A stretch of 64,000 bases of DNA from Microbacterium forte (GCF_031885415.1 NZ_CP116871.1:1674001-1738000), one strand, 5' to 3'; shown: positions 7,691 through 16,091, numbered from the stretch's first letter. The notes: generated by a model from the letters alone, not told the origin. Numbers and translations: made by a program.

Positions 7691-8095
7691 ATGGCACTTC
7701 TGGATCATCTGGGCATCACCGTCGACGACCTCGAACGGGGCAGAGCCCAGTTCCACCCCGTGCTCATGGCGCTCGGCTACGTGAGCGGCGGCGAAGACGA
7801 CCATTCCATCTCATGGAACAACGGCGACGAGACAGAGATCATCCTGTACGCATGGGATGAGGACTCCGGCCCTCACCGCCACGGCCGGGTCGGCTGGCAG
7901 CACATCGCGTTCGCCATGCCCTCGCGCGATGAGGTGGATCGCCTGCATGCAGTGGCGCTCGATGCCGGATGGACGGCCGTCCGAGACCCGAAGGAGTACC
8001 CGCGGTACACCGACCGCTACTACGCCTCCTTCGTCGAGGATGCCGACGGCATCCGCGTCGAGTTCATGCACAACCCCCCGCGCGATTCCGCTTGA
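7691..8095 (+). CDS. VOC (glyoxalase/bleomycin-resistance) family protein
   Basis: This 134-residue protein is a single VOC-superfamily domain. It opens with LDHLGITVDDLERGRAQF (first metal-ligand His in strand one), continues with WQHIAFAMPSRDEVDRLHAVA, and ends with YYASFVEDADGIRVEFMHNP, where a Glu ligand is expected. Proteins like this are metal-dependent lyases, dioxygenases or resistance proteins, and the substrate cannot be deduced. It follows the siderophore reductase by 33 nt and may be read from the same transcript, though a functional link is not evident. The promoter of the next unit overlaps its stop codon. Confidence 0.8.
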   Translation: MALLDHLGITVDDLERGRAQFHPVLMALGYVSGGEDDHSISWNNGDETEIILYAWDEDSGPHRHGRVGWQHIAFAMPSRDEVDRLHAVALDAGWTAVRDPKEYPRYTDRYYASFVEDADGIRVEFMHNPPRDSA

Positions 8096-8121
8096 CTCCC
8101 GGGCGTGTCGCGCCCTAGTGT
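8092..8121 (+). promoter_or_regulatory. promoter of the small transcript ahead of rtcB
   Basis: TTGACT (8092-8097) overlaps the stop codon of the VOC gene. It is followed by an 18-nt spacer and TAGTGT (8116-8121), which fits the actinobacterial TANNNT -10 pattern. The predicted transcription start is near 8127-8128, exactly at the foot of the hairpin at 8128-8148. Confidence 0.6.
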
Positions 8122-8127
8122 GGCAAA

Positions 8128-8148
8128 GCTGTGCCGATCGCGCACAGC
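8128..8148 (+). other. 5'-terminal hairpin of the rtcB upstream transcript
   Basis: GCTGTGC (8128-8134) pairs perfectly with GCACAGC (8142-8148) around a seven-base loop. It would be the first structure in the RNA if transcription starts as predicted. Such 5' stems can protect RNA from decay or serve as a binding or cleavage site. Confidence 0.55.
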
Positions 8149-8170
8149 ATTCACGCCGAGGAGACGACGG

Positions 8171-8269
8171 ATGACCGCCCTGCGGACCTTCCCCTTCGCC
8201 GCGGTCTTGCCGCTTCAGCAGAAGCGCAATGACCGCTACGAGTCGTACCCTCCGGCGCGCGCCGTGTGA
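8171..8269 (+). CDS. 32-codon short ORF upstream of rtcB
   Basis: The ORF encodes MTALRTFPFAAVLPL, then QQKRNDRYESYPPARAV. A GAGGAG ribosome site lies at 8158-8163, seven nt before the ATG, which is better than that of many real genes in this window. The peptide has a mildly hydrophobic front and a Tyr- and Arg-rich tail, with no recognised domain. It lies between a predicted promoter and an intrinsic terminator, so it can be transcribed as a unit of about 200 nt without rtcB. It may be a regulatory leader peptide for rtcB or an independent small protein. I do not recognise it. Confidence 0.5.
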   Translation: MTALRTFPFAAVLPLQQKRNDRYESYPPARAV

Positions 8270-8286
8270 CAGCATCCGCTGTTCCC

Positions 8287-8323
8287 ATGCCCCGCACCGT
8301 CAGGTTCGGGGCATTTCTGTTTC
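8287..8323 (+). terminator. intrinsic terminator between the short ORF and rtcB
   Basis: ATGCCCCG (8287-8294) pairs perfectly with CGGGGCAT (8307-8314) around a 12-base loop and runs into TTCTGTTTCT. It starts 18 nt after the short ORF stop codon and ends about 50 nt before rtcB. It therefore either ends a small separate transcript or acts as an attenuator. Confidence 0.7.
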
Positions 8324-8371
8324 TCACGAGACTCCCGACCTGTGGCTGAACATCACACAAGGAAAGGAATC

Positions 8372-9541
8372 ATGGAGAGGCTCTCCACACGGCTGCTCTC
8401 GTGGGCGTCGATGATCGATGAGAAGACACTCGATCAGGCGCACACCACCGCGCGCATGCCGTTCATCCACCCGCACCTGGCTCTGATGCCCGATGCGCAC
8501 CTCGGCAAGGGAGCGACGGTCGGCTCGGTCATCCCGACGCTCGGCGCGATCATCCCCGCCGCAGTCGGTGTCGACATCGGCTGCGGCATGATCGCGGTTC
8601 GCACCCAGTTCACGAAGGGTGACCTCGCCGGTCGCGATCTCGCCGAGCTGCGCGAGCAGATCGAGCGCGCGATCCCGCTGTCGGCGGGGCGCTACAACAA
8701 CAAGATCGTCGCGAGTGCCGAACCGCGCATCGCAGAGCTCGAGACGCTCGCTGAGCAGAGCGAGTTCGACCCTGAGAAGTACGCCAGGAACTGGCGACTG
8801 CAGCTCGGAACGCTCGGCTCCGGCAACCACTTCATCGAGGTGTCGGTGGACGAGCTCGACCGCGTGTGGCTCTTCCTGCACTCGGGTTCTCGAGGCGTCG
8901 GCAACCGGATCGCCGGTCACCACATCGCCGTCGCGCAGCGGCTGGCGAAGCAGTGGTGGATCGAGCTGCCCGACCCCGACCTCGCGTACCTCGTCGAAGG
9001 CACTCCCGAGTTCACCCGGTACATCCGCGAGCTGCGGTGGGCCCAGCACTTCGCGCTGCTCAACCGCGAGGAGATGATGGATCGGGTCGCACGGCAGGTG
9101 TCGGAGTTTCTCGGAACCCCCGTCGAGGAGCAGGAGCGCATCAACTGCCACCACAACTTCACCGAGTCGGAGAAGCACTACGGCAAGAGGGTGTGGGTGT
9201 CGAGAAAGGGTGCGATCCAGGCGGATGCCGGTCGTCCGGGACTCATCCCGGGCTCGATGGGAACGGCGTCGTACGTGGTCGAAGGGCTCGGTGACCCGCA
9301 GTCGCTGAACTCGTCACCGCACGGCGCCGGCCGGGAGTACTCGCGGTCGGCGGCTCGGCGCACCTTCTCTCACGAGCAGCTGCGTGAGGCGATGGAGGGG
9401 ATCGAGTTCCGCGACACGAGCGCCTTCATCGATGAGATCCCGCAGGCGTACAAGCCGATCGATCAGGTGATGACGGATGCCGCGAGCCTGGTCGAGATCA
9501 GGCACACGCTGCGTCAGCTCGTCAACGTCAAGGGCGACTGA
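8372..9541 (+). CDS. rtcB: RNA-splicing/repair ligase RtcB
   Basis: The 389-residue protein is an RtcB-type RNA ligase, which joins 2',3'-cyclic phosphate (or 3'-phosphate) and 5'-OH RNA ends using GTP and Mn(II). Metal-site landmarks are MPDAHLGKGATVGSV (about 39-53), GVDIGCGMIAVRT with Cys71, GSGNHFIEV, HSGSRGVGN and NCHHNF. The His that accepts GMP lies in SSPHGAGREYS, about residue 317. I chose the ATG after AAGGAAAGGA because homologues begin MERLS. No archease or RtcR/RtcA partner is nearby. The upstream region holds a short ORF and a terminator that may control it. Confidence 0.95.
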   Translation: MERLSTRLLSWASMIDEKTLDQAHTTARMPFIHPHLALMPDAHLGKGATVGSVIPTLGAIIPAAVGVDIGCGMIAVRTQFTKGDLAGRDLAELREQIERAIPLSAGRYNNKIVASAEPRIAELETLAEQSEFDPEKYARNWRLQLGTLGSGNHFIEVSVDELDRVWLFLHSGSRGVGNRIAGHHIAVAQRLAKQWWIELPDPDLAYLVEGTPEFTRYIRELRWAQHFALLNREEMMDRVARQVSEFLGTPVEEQERINCHHNFTESEKHYGKRVWVSRKGAIQADAGRPGLIPGSMGTASYVVEGLGDPQSLNSSPHGAGREYSRSAARRTFSHEQLREAMEGIEFRDTSAFIDEIPQAYKPIDQVMTDAASLVEIRHTLRQLVNVKGD

Positions 9542-9546
9542 GCACG

Positions 9547-9582
9547 GGGGTGGGCGAGTGATGAGGATTCCCCGCCCACCCC
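9547..9582 (+). terminator. hairpin terminator after rtcB
   Basis: GGGGTGGGCG (9547-9556) pairs with CGCCCACCCC (9573-9582) around a 16-base loop, six nt after the rtcB stop codon. There is no clear U-tract, which is common for actinobacterial terminators. Confidence 0.6.
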
Positions 9583-9686
9583 TCCTGCACGACCACCCTG
9601 CGACTAGCAGTTCCTCCCACTGCTCGGGATGACGGTATACAGCGACCTCCATTCCGCTGCTCGGCGTGGAACGATGCGAGGATGAC

Positions 9687-9989
9687 ATGGTGCACCTCAT
9701 GACCGACGCGCAGATCTGGACCATGATCGGGTGTTTCACCGCGCTCATGTTCGGCATGCTGACCGTCGTCTCCACACTGTTCATCCGGGTCGTCCGCACC
9801 GAGATCGGTGGCCTCCGCAACGAGATGAACGCCCAGATCGGGGGTCTCCGCGGCGAGATGAACGCCCAGATCGGCGGACTCCGCGGCGAGATGAACGCCC
9901 GCTTCGACACCGTGAACACGCGCATCGACGGACTCGACCGCGACATGCAGGCCGTGGTCAAGCGCTCGTTCGGGCTCGACCGCGACTGA
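9687..9989 (+). CDS. membrane-anchored coiled-coil protein with three 11-residue repeats
   Basis: The protein of about 100 residues has one transmembrane helix (IGCFTALMFGMLTVVSTLFI, roughly residues 14-33). A cytoplasmic or external coiled-coil tail follows, with three near-identical 11-residue repeats of the form IGGLRxEMNAQ and then FDTVNTRIDGLDRDM. The overall plan resembles small actinobacterial membrane proteins with hendecad coiled coils, whose function is unknown. The start is uncertain: GTG at 9666, ATG at 9687 and ATG at 9699 share the frame, and GCGAGGA sits four nt before 9687. It stands alone between two terminator-like or spacer regions. Confidence 0.6.
   Translation: MVHLMTDAQIWTMIGCFTALMFGMLTVVSTLFIRVVRTEIGGLRNEMNAQIGGLRGEMNAQIGGLRGEMNARFDTVNTRIDGLDRDMQAVVKRSFGLDRD
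9804..9902 (+). repeat. three tandem 33-bp in-frame repeats
   Basis: Units at 9804-9836, 9837-9869 and 9870-9902 are nearly identical; the differences are mostly at third codon positions. Each encodes 11 residues, matching the hendecad period of a coiled coil. Copy number may vary between strains by slippage. Confidence 0.85.
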
Positions 9990-10006
9990 CATCGGCCCGC
10001 CACCTC

Positions 10007-10822
10007 ATGCCTTCGTCCATCGCCTCGGATGACGTCTACGACGCATTCCCCGAGCGACCGTGCGGCACAGCCGTGCTGCTGCTCGCGGGTTCGAGTGGGC
10101 GCCTCGAGTCCGCTCGCGCCGATCTGCTCGGCCATCGGGGCACTCGGGTGCGAGCGATCCGCTGGTTCGGCGGCATCGGCCAGCGACCGGCGCCCCATGA
10201 GGTGCCGATCGAGATGTTCATCGATCAGATCGAGCTGCTGCGACGAGATCACGATCGCGTGGCGATCTTCGGAACGTCGTTCGGCGCCGAGGCGGCCCTC
10301 GTCACCGCCTCCACCGTCGAGATCGACGCGACGATCGCCGTCTCCCCGTCGTCCGTCGTCTGGTCCGGGCTGGCGGAGGGCCGCTGGTCCTCGCACTGGA
10401 CTCTGGGCGGTTCTCCGCTGCCGGCGGTCGAGTTCGATCCGGCATGGACGCCGATGAGCGATCCGCCGGAGTACCTCTCGCTGTACTCGACGAGCCTGAC
10501 CCTCGACCCGGCACTCACTGCGGCGGCGACGATTCCTGTCGAGCGGATCTCCGGCGACCTGCTGCTGATCGCCGGAGGCGACGACCGCGTCTGGCCGAGC
10601 ACCGCGTTCACGACGGCGATCTCACAGCGCCGACATGCCCATGGCAGAAGCACGACGATCGTCCAGCATCCGGATGCAGGGCATCGTCTGCTCCTGCCCG
10701 GCGAGGCCGCCGCGGCCGGCGGCATGCACATGGCTCGGGGCGGCACACCGCGCGCGGATGCAGCGCTCGGCGCGCAGGCCTGGCCTCAGATCTCGCGGGT
10801 CCTCGGCCTCGATCCGGGCTGA
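10007..10822 (+). CDS. alpha/beta hydrolase, acyl-CoA thioesterase/BAAT C-terminal-like
   Basis: The 271-residue cytoplasmic protein is an alpha/beta hydrolase. The nucleophile elbow is AIFGTSFGAEAAL with Ser91. The acid is in LLIAGGDDRVWPS and the His in HPDAGHRLLLPGEA. The spacing and the GGDDRVWPS element match the C-terminal hydrolase domain of acyl-CoA thioesterases and bile-acid CoA transferases, here without the N-terminal domain. The substrate is probably an acyl thioester or ester, but this is inference. It begins 17 nt after the coiled-coil gene and converges on the MFS gene with two nt between stops. Confidence 0.75.
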   Translation: MPSSIASDDVYDAFPERPCGTAVLLLAGSSGRLESARADLLGHRGTRVRAIRWFGGIGQRPAPHEVPIEMFIDQIELLRRDHDRVAIFGTSFGAEAALVTASTVEIDATIAVSPSSVVWSGLAEGRWSSHWTLGGSPLPAVEFDPAWTPMSDPPEYLSLYSTSLTLDPALTAAATIPVERISGDLLLIAGGDDRVWPSTAFTTAISQRRHAHGRSTTIVQHPDAGHRLLLPGEAAAAGGMHMARGGTPRADAALGAQAWPQISRVLGLDPG

Positions 10823-10824
10823 CG

Positions 10825-12279
10825 TCAGGCGATCGGAGTGGCGACGGCCTCGGCATCCGTCCGGTCGGTGAAAGCCTCTTTGGGAACGAAGACGAGGATC
10901 GCGGCGGCGACGAGCGCCGTCACGCCGCAGACCACCCAGACCGTGACGTAGCCGGCGAATGAGCCTGCGGTGCCCTCGACCGCTCCGCTCACTCCGTTGA
11001 GCAGTGCGATCCCGAAGATGCACGAGGCGATCGCTCCGCCGACCGTCTTGACCGAGTTGGTGAGCCCCGTCGCGACACCGGTCTGCGTCGCGGGCGCCGC
11101 CGACGCAGCCGCCGCGGGGAGAGCCGCCACGAGAGCGCCGGAGCCGAGTCCGACGATGACCATGTTGGTCACCACCTGCACATAGGAGTCATGGAAAGGC
11201 AGGAACAGCAGGAACCCGATGCCGACGAGCAGAGACGCGCCCATGAGAGTGATCCGCGGGCTCACCAGTCGAGCGACGAGCGGGAACAGCAGTGCGCCTG
11301 CGATCATCGCGATCAGATACAGCCCGATGATCAGCGACGTCGCGAAACCCGTCGTTCCGAGCCCATAACCGTAGACACCCGGATCGGTGCGCGCGAACGT
11401 CGACAGCGGCGCCTGGGCCCCGAGCACGCTCACTCCGAACAGGCCGGCGGTGAGGAACACAGGCCCGAGGGCCGGTGAGCGGAACATGCGCACGTCGATG
11501 AGAGGGTCATCGCAGCGCAGCTCCCAGAGCACGAACGGGATGACCAGCAGGAGGCCGAGCACGACCACCGCCCATGACCAGGGGTTGACGAGTCCGCCCT
11601 CGAGACGGAGCAGGCTCAGCCCGCCGGTGAAGCAGATCAGGGCGAGCGAGATCAGCACGACGCCGACCGTGTCGAACACGCCGCCGGTCGGATCGGGCGA
11701 CTCCTTCACCCCGAACAGGATCACGAAGAAGCAGACGACGATCAGCACCGCGGGAATGAGGAGCACGACCGTCAGCGGGAGGACATCGATCAGCGCACCG
11801 CCGACGAGAGCACCGATGATCGCGCCGCCTTCGAGCGCCGCCACCAGCAGCCCTGCCGCTTTCGCCGTGATCGAGGAGCGTCCCTCCATCCGGCGTGAGC
11901 GCGACCAGATGAGCGCGATCTCGAGCGGCAGCCAGACGACGTAGAAGCCCATGAGCGTCCAGCCGATCAGGAACACGGGGAACGAGTCCGTGAACGGCAG
12001 CACGAGTGCCGCGGCGGCGGTCAGCGCCGTCGAGATCAGCAGCATCCGCTTGTGCCCGACCATGTCGCCGAGCTTCGCGAACGCCGGCACGACGAGAGCC
12101 GAGAGCATGAGCTGCGTGCCCTCGAGCCAGTTCACGTCGGCGTCGTGGATTCCCAGATGCCGCGCGATGTCGGTGAGCATGGGCGTGTAATAGCCCTGCA
12201 GCACGCCGCTGGTGAACTCGACGAAGGCGAGGAAGCCGACGACGGTGGCGAGGGTTCCCAGAGTGCGGGTGCGCGTCAT
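10825..12279 (-). CDS. MFS transporter (DHA2-like drug efflux)
   Basis: The 484-residue integral membrane protein has about 12-14 hydrophobic helices. It carries the motif-A-like loop KLGDMVGHKRMLL after helix two and a second cytoplasmic loop WSRSRRMEGRSS. The size and layout fit the DHA2 group of proton-driven drug exporters. It should export a small molecule using the proton gradient, with unknown substrate. No regulator gene sits beside it. It is read from its own start, preceded by a GAGGAGCC ribosome site on the minus strand. Confidence 0.85.
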   Translation of the reverse strand: MTRTRTLGTLATVVGFLAFVEFTSGVLQGYYTPMLTDIARHLGIHDADVNWLEGTQLMLSALVVPAFAKLGDMVGHKRMLLISTALTAAAALVLPFTDSFPVFLIGWTLMGFYVVWLPLEIALIWSRSRRMEGRSSITAKAAGLLVAALEGGAIIGALVGGALIDVLPLTVVLLIPAVLIVVCFFVILFGVKESPDPTGGVFDTVGVVLISLALICFTGGLSLLRLEGGLVNPWSWAVVVLGLLLVIPFVLWELRCDDPLIDVRMFRSPALGPVFLTAGLFGVSVLGAQAPLSTFARTDPGVYGYGLGTTGFATSLIIGLYLIAMIAGALLFPLVARLVSPRITLMGASLLVGIGFLLFLPFHDSYVQVVTNMVIVGLGSGALVAALPAAAASAAPATQTGVATGLTNSVKTVGGAIASCIFGIALLNGVSGAVEGTAGSFAGYVTVWVVCGVTALVAAAILVFVPKEAFTDRTDAEAVATPIA

Positions 12280-12337
12280 CGCGGCTCCTCGGTGAAAGGG
12301 CTGACTCGGGCGCCGAGACGCCCTCGAAGGGGTGAGA

Positions 12338-13681
12338 TCACCCTAGCCGCTCGAGGAGAGCCCGATGGAACCGCTCCCCCCGCTCGAGCGCAGCGATCTC
12401 GACGTTCTCATCGACGCCATGGATCGACGCCCGCTGCGCGTTCGACATGTCGAGCGGTGCGAAGCGGTAGACGGCCGGCGCGAAACGATGGAAGTGGCGG
12501 GAGTCCGTCGCCGCCATCATCACGTACGGCACGGCGGGGACCCCGGGGTGCGAGACCGCGAGCGCGTCGGCGAGCACCGCGAACTGGGCGTTGTCGGTCG
12601 CAGATTCGGGTGATGGTTCGCTCGCCTCCTCGACGCGGACCGTGATCAGCGGATCCCGGATGCGCCGACGCACCCGCAGCACGGTCTGCTGCGTCGTCTC
12701 GCCCAGAGCGATGCGCAGATTCACGGTCGCCGACGCCTGCGAGGGGAGGACGTTCGCCGCCGTGCCACCCGACTGCATCGTCGGGGCCACGGTCGTGCGC
12801 ACGAGAGCGGCGGGCTCACCGCCGAGCGCGGCGAACAGCTGACCGGTCAGCAGCGGCGCGGATCCGAGCAGGCGCAGCAGATGTCGCGCCGGACCGGGCG
12901 TCTGAGCGCCGAGCTGCGACAGCATCCGCCCGATCGCCTTCGAGGGCCGTGGTCGGAACGTCCGCGGCCCGAGCCGATCGACGGCTCTCGCCACCCTCCG
13001 GACGGCGGTCAGAGAAGGAGGCGCCGACGCGTGGCCGCCCTCGCCGCGCGCCGAGAGGGTCAGGGTCATCACACCCTTCTCCCCGACGCCGATCATCGCC
13101 GCTCGTCCCGGTACGAAAGGCAGCGGGGCGTCGACGACCGCGCCGCCTTCGTCGACCACGAGCCACGGGATGATGCCGCGCTCGCGCAGCACCCGCGCGA
13201 TCTCCTCGGCCGCTCGACCGAAGGTCTCTTCATTGCCTCCGAATGAGAGGTAGACGTCTCGCGCGGGGACGAACCCGTCGGCGAGCAGATTCTCGACCGC
13301 CTCGAGCACGACGATCAGCGGACCCTTGTCGTCGAGAGCCCCGCGCCCGTAGACCACCCCGTCGGCGATCACGCCCTCGAACGGGGGGTGCGTCCATGCA
13401 TCGCTCTCATCCACCGGGACGACGTCGTAATGCGCCATCAGCACGACCGGCCCGTCGGCCTCAGCCTCTCTGCCCGACCAGCGGAAGAGCAGCCCGAAAT
13501 CGGTATGCCGCTCGAGTGCGAGGTGCTCGTGAACGAGCGGGTAGAGGTCGGCGATCAACGCGACGAACGCCTCGAACGGCTCGGATCCGCGTTCCTCCAG
13601 CTCCGCCGACACGGTCGGCAGCCGGATCATCTGCGAGAGGCGTTCGGCGATTCCGGGGCGAGGTTCTGTCACGTCGGCCAT
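12338..13681 (-). CDS. M20 family metallopeptidase (dipeptidase/carboxypeptidase)
   Basis: The 447-residue protein is a di-zinc M20 peptidase. Metal ligands are visible in MAHYDVVPV (His), GRGALDDKGPL (bridging Asp), GGNEETFG (general base and ligand Glu) and near the C-terminus in RASIHGVDENV (His). The middle section from about residue 190 to 330 is the dimerisation lid domain, containing SARGEGGHASAPP. It most resembles the larger PM20D1/CPS-like carboxypeptidases. It lacks a signal peptide, so it is likely cytoplasmic and degrades peptides or N-acyl amino acids. I chose the ATG at MADVTEPRPG, because sequence further upstream runs into the FUSC promoter. Confidence 0.88.
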   Translation of the reverse strand: MADVTEPRPGIAERLSQMIRLPTVSAELEERGSEPFEAFVALIADLYPLVHEHLALERHTDFGLLFRWSGREAEADGPVVLMAHYDVVPVDESDAWTHPPFEGVIADGVVYGRGALDDKGPLIVVLEAVENLLADGFVPARDVYLSFGGNEETFGRAAEEIARVLRERGIIPWLVVDEGGAVVDAPLPFVPGRAAMIGVGEKGVMTLTLSARGEGGHASAPPSLTAVRRVARAVDRLGPRTFRPRPSKAIGRMLSQLGAQTPGPARHLLRLLGSAPLLTGQLFAALGGEPAALVRTTVAPTMQSGGTAANVLPSQASATVNLRIALGETTQQTVLRVRRRIRDPLITVRVEEASEPSPESATDNAQFAVLADALAVSHPGVPAVPYVMMAATDSRHFHRFAPAVYRFAPLDMSNAQRASIHGVDENVEIAALERGERFHRALLERLG

Positions 13682-13779
13682 CGTAGCGCCGGGCTCGTTG
13701 CCTCCCACCGGCACTCCGGACGCACCGGAAGGGCTCAGCCGCGTCCCGCGGGTCCTCGGCACCGCGAGACAATAGAAGG

Positions 13780-14790
13780 ATGAGCCTGTTCGCCCTGGCA
13801 CCCAAGCGCGGTCCGCGCTGGCACCTCGCCACCCAGGCAGCGCTGGGCATCGCGGTGCCGATCGCCGTCATGACCATGATCGGTCAGCCCTCGCTCGGCT
13901 ACATCGCGGCATCGGGCGCATTCACGGTCCTCTTCGCCGGCACCGCTCCTGTGGTCGAACGGGCGAGGATCCTGCCCTTCGTCGCCGCGGGCCTGATCGC
14001 CAGCGCCGCACTCGGAGTCGCTGCCTCCGCGAGCGCCTGGCTCGTGAGCATCGGCGTCGTGGTGGTCGCGGTCGTCAGCGCGGCTCTGGCGTTCGGCTTC
14101 CGGCTCGGTCCTCCGGGGCCCCTCTTCTTCGTGCTGGTCTTCGGCCTCTCGGCTCATGTGATCGTCAGTTCACCGATCGCACCGATGGTCTACATCGCCG
14201 CGCTCGCGGCGGGATGCGTGTTCTCCTATCTGGTCGCGATGGCGCCGCTTCTGCTCCCCCGTGCGCGTTCGGTCTCGGCCAGGCCGCTGCGTGAGCTGCT
14301 GCCGGGGCCCGCGTTCACGGCCGATTCACGCATGCTGCTGATCCGGGTCGCGATCGTCGCGATCATCGGCGTGCTGCTCGGGCTGGTGATCGACCCGACG
14401 CGCACGTACTGGATCGTCGGATCGGCCGTCGCCGTGATCGGCGTGGCAGCCGCCCGCCGCGCCGCCGTGCAGCGCGGACTGCACCGCATGCTCGGGACCG
14501 TCGTCGGCGCAGGGGTCTACGCGCTTCTCTCCCTGCTGCATCCGTCGGGTCTCTGGCTGGCGCTGCTTCTCGGCGCCCTGCAGTTCACGATCGAGCTCGT
14601 CGTGGTGCGCCACTACGCTCTCGCGCTCGTCTTCATCACGCCGCTCGTGCTGCTGCTGACAGGTGCGGCGACCGGCGAGATCGGTTCGATGGACGTCGCG
14701 TGGGAACGTATCGTCGACACCCTCGTCGGGGCTGCGCTCGGTGCGCTCTCCGGTCTGCTGCATCCTCGGTCTACGACGACTCGCATCTGA
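13780..14790 (+). CDS. FUSC family membrane protein
   Basis: The 336-residue protein has two blocks of about five hydrophobic helices each, separated by a cytoplasmic region (LLPRARSVSARPLREL, near residues 160-180). This is the two-block layout of FUSC/aromatic acid exporter-like proteins. The second block contains WIVGSAVAVIGVAAARRAAVQR and GLHRMLGTVVGAGVYAL, the family hallmark HRxxGTxxGA. Relatives export aromatic acids or help with membrane stress, but the substrate here is unknown. It is divergent from the M20 peptidase and followed by a DUF1801 gene. Confidence 0.82.
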   Translation: MSLFALAPKRGPRWHLATQAALGIAVPIAVMTMIGQPSLGYIAASGAFTVLFAGTAPVVERARILPFVAAGLIASAALGVAASASAWLVSIGVVVVAVVSAALAFGFRLGPPGPLFFVLVFGLSAHVIVSSPIAPMVYIAALAAGCVFSYLVAMAPLLLPRARSVSARPLRELLPGPAFTADSRMLLIRVAIVAIIGVLLGLVIDPTRTYWIVGSAVAVIGVAAARRAAVQRGLHRMLGTVVGAGVYALLSLLHPSGLWLALLLGALQFTIELVVVRHYALALVFITPLVLLLTGAATGEIGSMDVAWERIVDTLVGAALGALSGLLHPRSTTTRI

Positions 14791-14828
14791 TCCTCGACGG
14801 CGGCCTCCGCACGGGCCATACTCGCACC

Positions 14829-15227
14829 ATGACCCGCGCGCCAGAGATCGACGACTACCACCGGAGACTCACCCCCGAAGATCGCGAGATCTGCGAGCGC
14901 CTCGCCGACGAGATCGACCGGGGGCTTCCCGAGGCGTCCGCCAAGGTGTGGCACGCGCACCCCGTCTGGTTCCTCGACGGCAATCCGATCGTGGGATACG
15001 ACCGGTTGAAGGATGCCGTGCGACTGATGTTCTGGAGTGGCCAGTCGTTCGCCGAGCCCGGACTTGTCGCGTCCGGATCGTTCGAGGCGGCCGAGGCGAG
15101 GTTCGTCGACGTCTCGGAGATCGACACCGACCGTCTCGCCGTCTGGCTGTCGGAGTCACGGGTCGTGCAGTGGGACTACGAGCACATCCGCACGAATCGG
15201 GGTCTCGTCAAGCGCACCGAGTTCTGA
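14829..15227 (+). CDS. DUF1801 domain protein
   Basis: The 132-residue protein matches the DUF1801/YdhG-like fold. Landmarks are EICERLADEIDRGLPEASAKVWHA in pieces, then HPVWFLDGNPIVGYDRLKD and LMFWSGQSFAEPG. Members are small cytoplasmic proteins of unknown function, sometimes compared with iron-chaperone frataxin-like folds. I see no catalytic residues. It starts 38 nt after the FUSC gene. CATACT lies six nt before the ATG, so it may have its own leaderless promoter. Confidence 0.75.
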   Translation: MTRAPEIDDYHRRLTPEDREICERLADEIDRGLPEASAKVWHAHPVWFLDGNPIVGYDRLKDAVRLMFWSGQSFAEPGLVASGSFEAAEARFVDVSEIDTDRLAVWLSESRVVQWDYEHIRTNRGLVKRTEF

Positions 15228-15289
15228 CCTCGATCCGGGAACACGACGAGCCGGCGCCGGGTTGCACATCGAGAGCCGAGAGGAGAGCG

Positions 15290-15556
15290 ATGGAACTCAC
15301 GCTGGTCACATCCGCGTTCTGCGGCGCCTGCTCTCGAACCCGTGCGGTCGTGGCTGATGCGGTGCGCTACCTTCCCGATGCGACCGTCACCGAGATCGAC
15401 GTCGCATCGGAGCCGGATGCGGCGGAGGCGCTCGACATCCGGTTCACCCCCACGGTCATCATCCGCGATGCCGCGGGTGCGGAGGTCTTCCGGGCAGAAG
15501 GCGTGCCGACCGTGCCTCAGGTGCTGACCGCGGCAGTGAAGGCGCTCCCCGACTGA
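15290..15556 (+). CDS. thioredoxin-fold protein with CGAC motif
   Basis: This 88-residue protein is a minimal thioredoxin or glutaredoxin-like domain. The redox motif CGAC is at residues 11-14 after strand MELTLVTSAF. The cis-proline region is visible as IRFTPTVIIRD, followed by GAEVFRAEGVPTVPQVL. It is likely a cytoplasmic disulfide reductase or an electron carrier with an unknown partner. An AGGAG ribosome site lies just before the ATG. It stands alone on the transcript between the DUF1801 and PhnB-like genes. Confidence 0.8.
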   Translation: MELTLVTSAFCGACSRTRAVVADAVRYLPDATVTEIDVASEPDAAEALDIRFTPTVIIRDAAGAEVFRAEGVPTVPQVLTAAVKALPD

Positions 15557-15651
15557 GCGACGACGCCGCTCTTGCGGATGTCCGACCCCCGGCGCAGAAT
15601 GAGCCGCAGCGGGGCCGACGAGGGCCCTGCCTGACAGAGCTGGGGGCAGTC

Positions 15652-16062
15652 ATGGCGACACTCAATCCGTATCTCTCGTTCCGCACCGAAGCGAGACAGG
15701 CGATGGAGTTCTATCAGGGCATCCTCGGCGGGGACCTCGAGATCACCGTGTTCGGCGAGTTCCCCGACATGGTGCAGAACCCCGATCAGAACGACCTCGT
15801 GATGCACGCGCAGCTCACGACGCCCGACGGCCTGGTGCTGATGGCGTCGGACACCCCCGACGGCATCCCCTTCGAGCCGCCGCAGGGGTTCTCGGTCTCC
15901 CTGAGCGGCAATACGCAGGAGAAGACGCAGCAGGTCTGGGATGCGCTGTCCGACGGCGCGGCGATCACGATGCCGCTCGACGCCGCGCCGTGGGGCGGCA
16001 GTTTCGGGATGCTCGTCGATCGATTCGGGATCCCCTGGATGCTGCACGGCGACCCCGAGTGA
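15652..16062 (+). CDS. PhnB-like VOC family protein
   Basis: The 136-residue protein is a PhnB/3-demethylubiquinone methyltransferase-like VOC domain. It opens with LNPYLSFRTEARQAMEFYQ, continues through GGDLEITVFGEF, and closes with PWGGSFGMLVDRFGIPWML, all typical of PhnB. The usual metal ligands are poorly conserved in this subgroup, so an enzymatic role is uncertain. It is transcribed towards threonine synthase and ends 30 nt before a strong bidirectional terminator. Confidence 0.82.
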   Translation: MATLNPYLSFRTEARQAMEFYQGILGGDLEITVFGEFPDMVQNPDQNDLVMHAQLTTPDGLVLMASDTPDGIPFEPPQGFSVSLSGNTQEKTQQVWDALSDGAAITMPLDAAPWGGSFGMLVDRFGIPWMLHGDPE

Positions 16063-16091
16063 GTCGCACGCTGCCGATCCGCTGACTGCGA

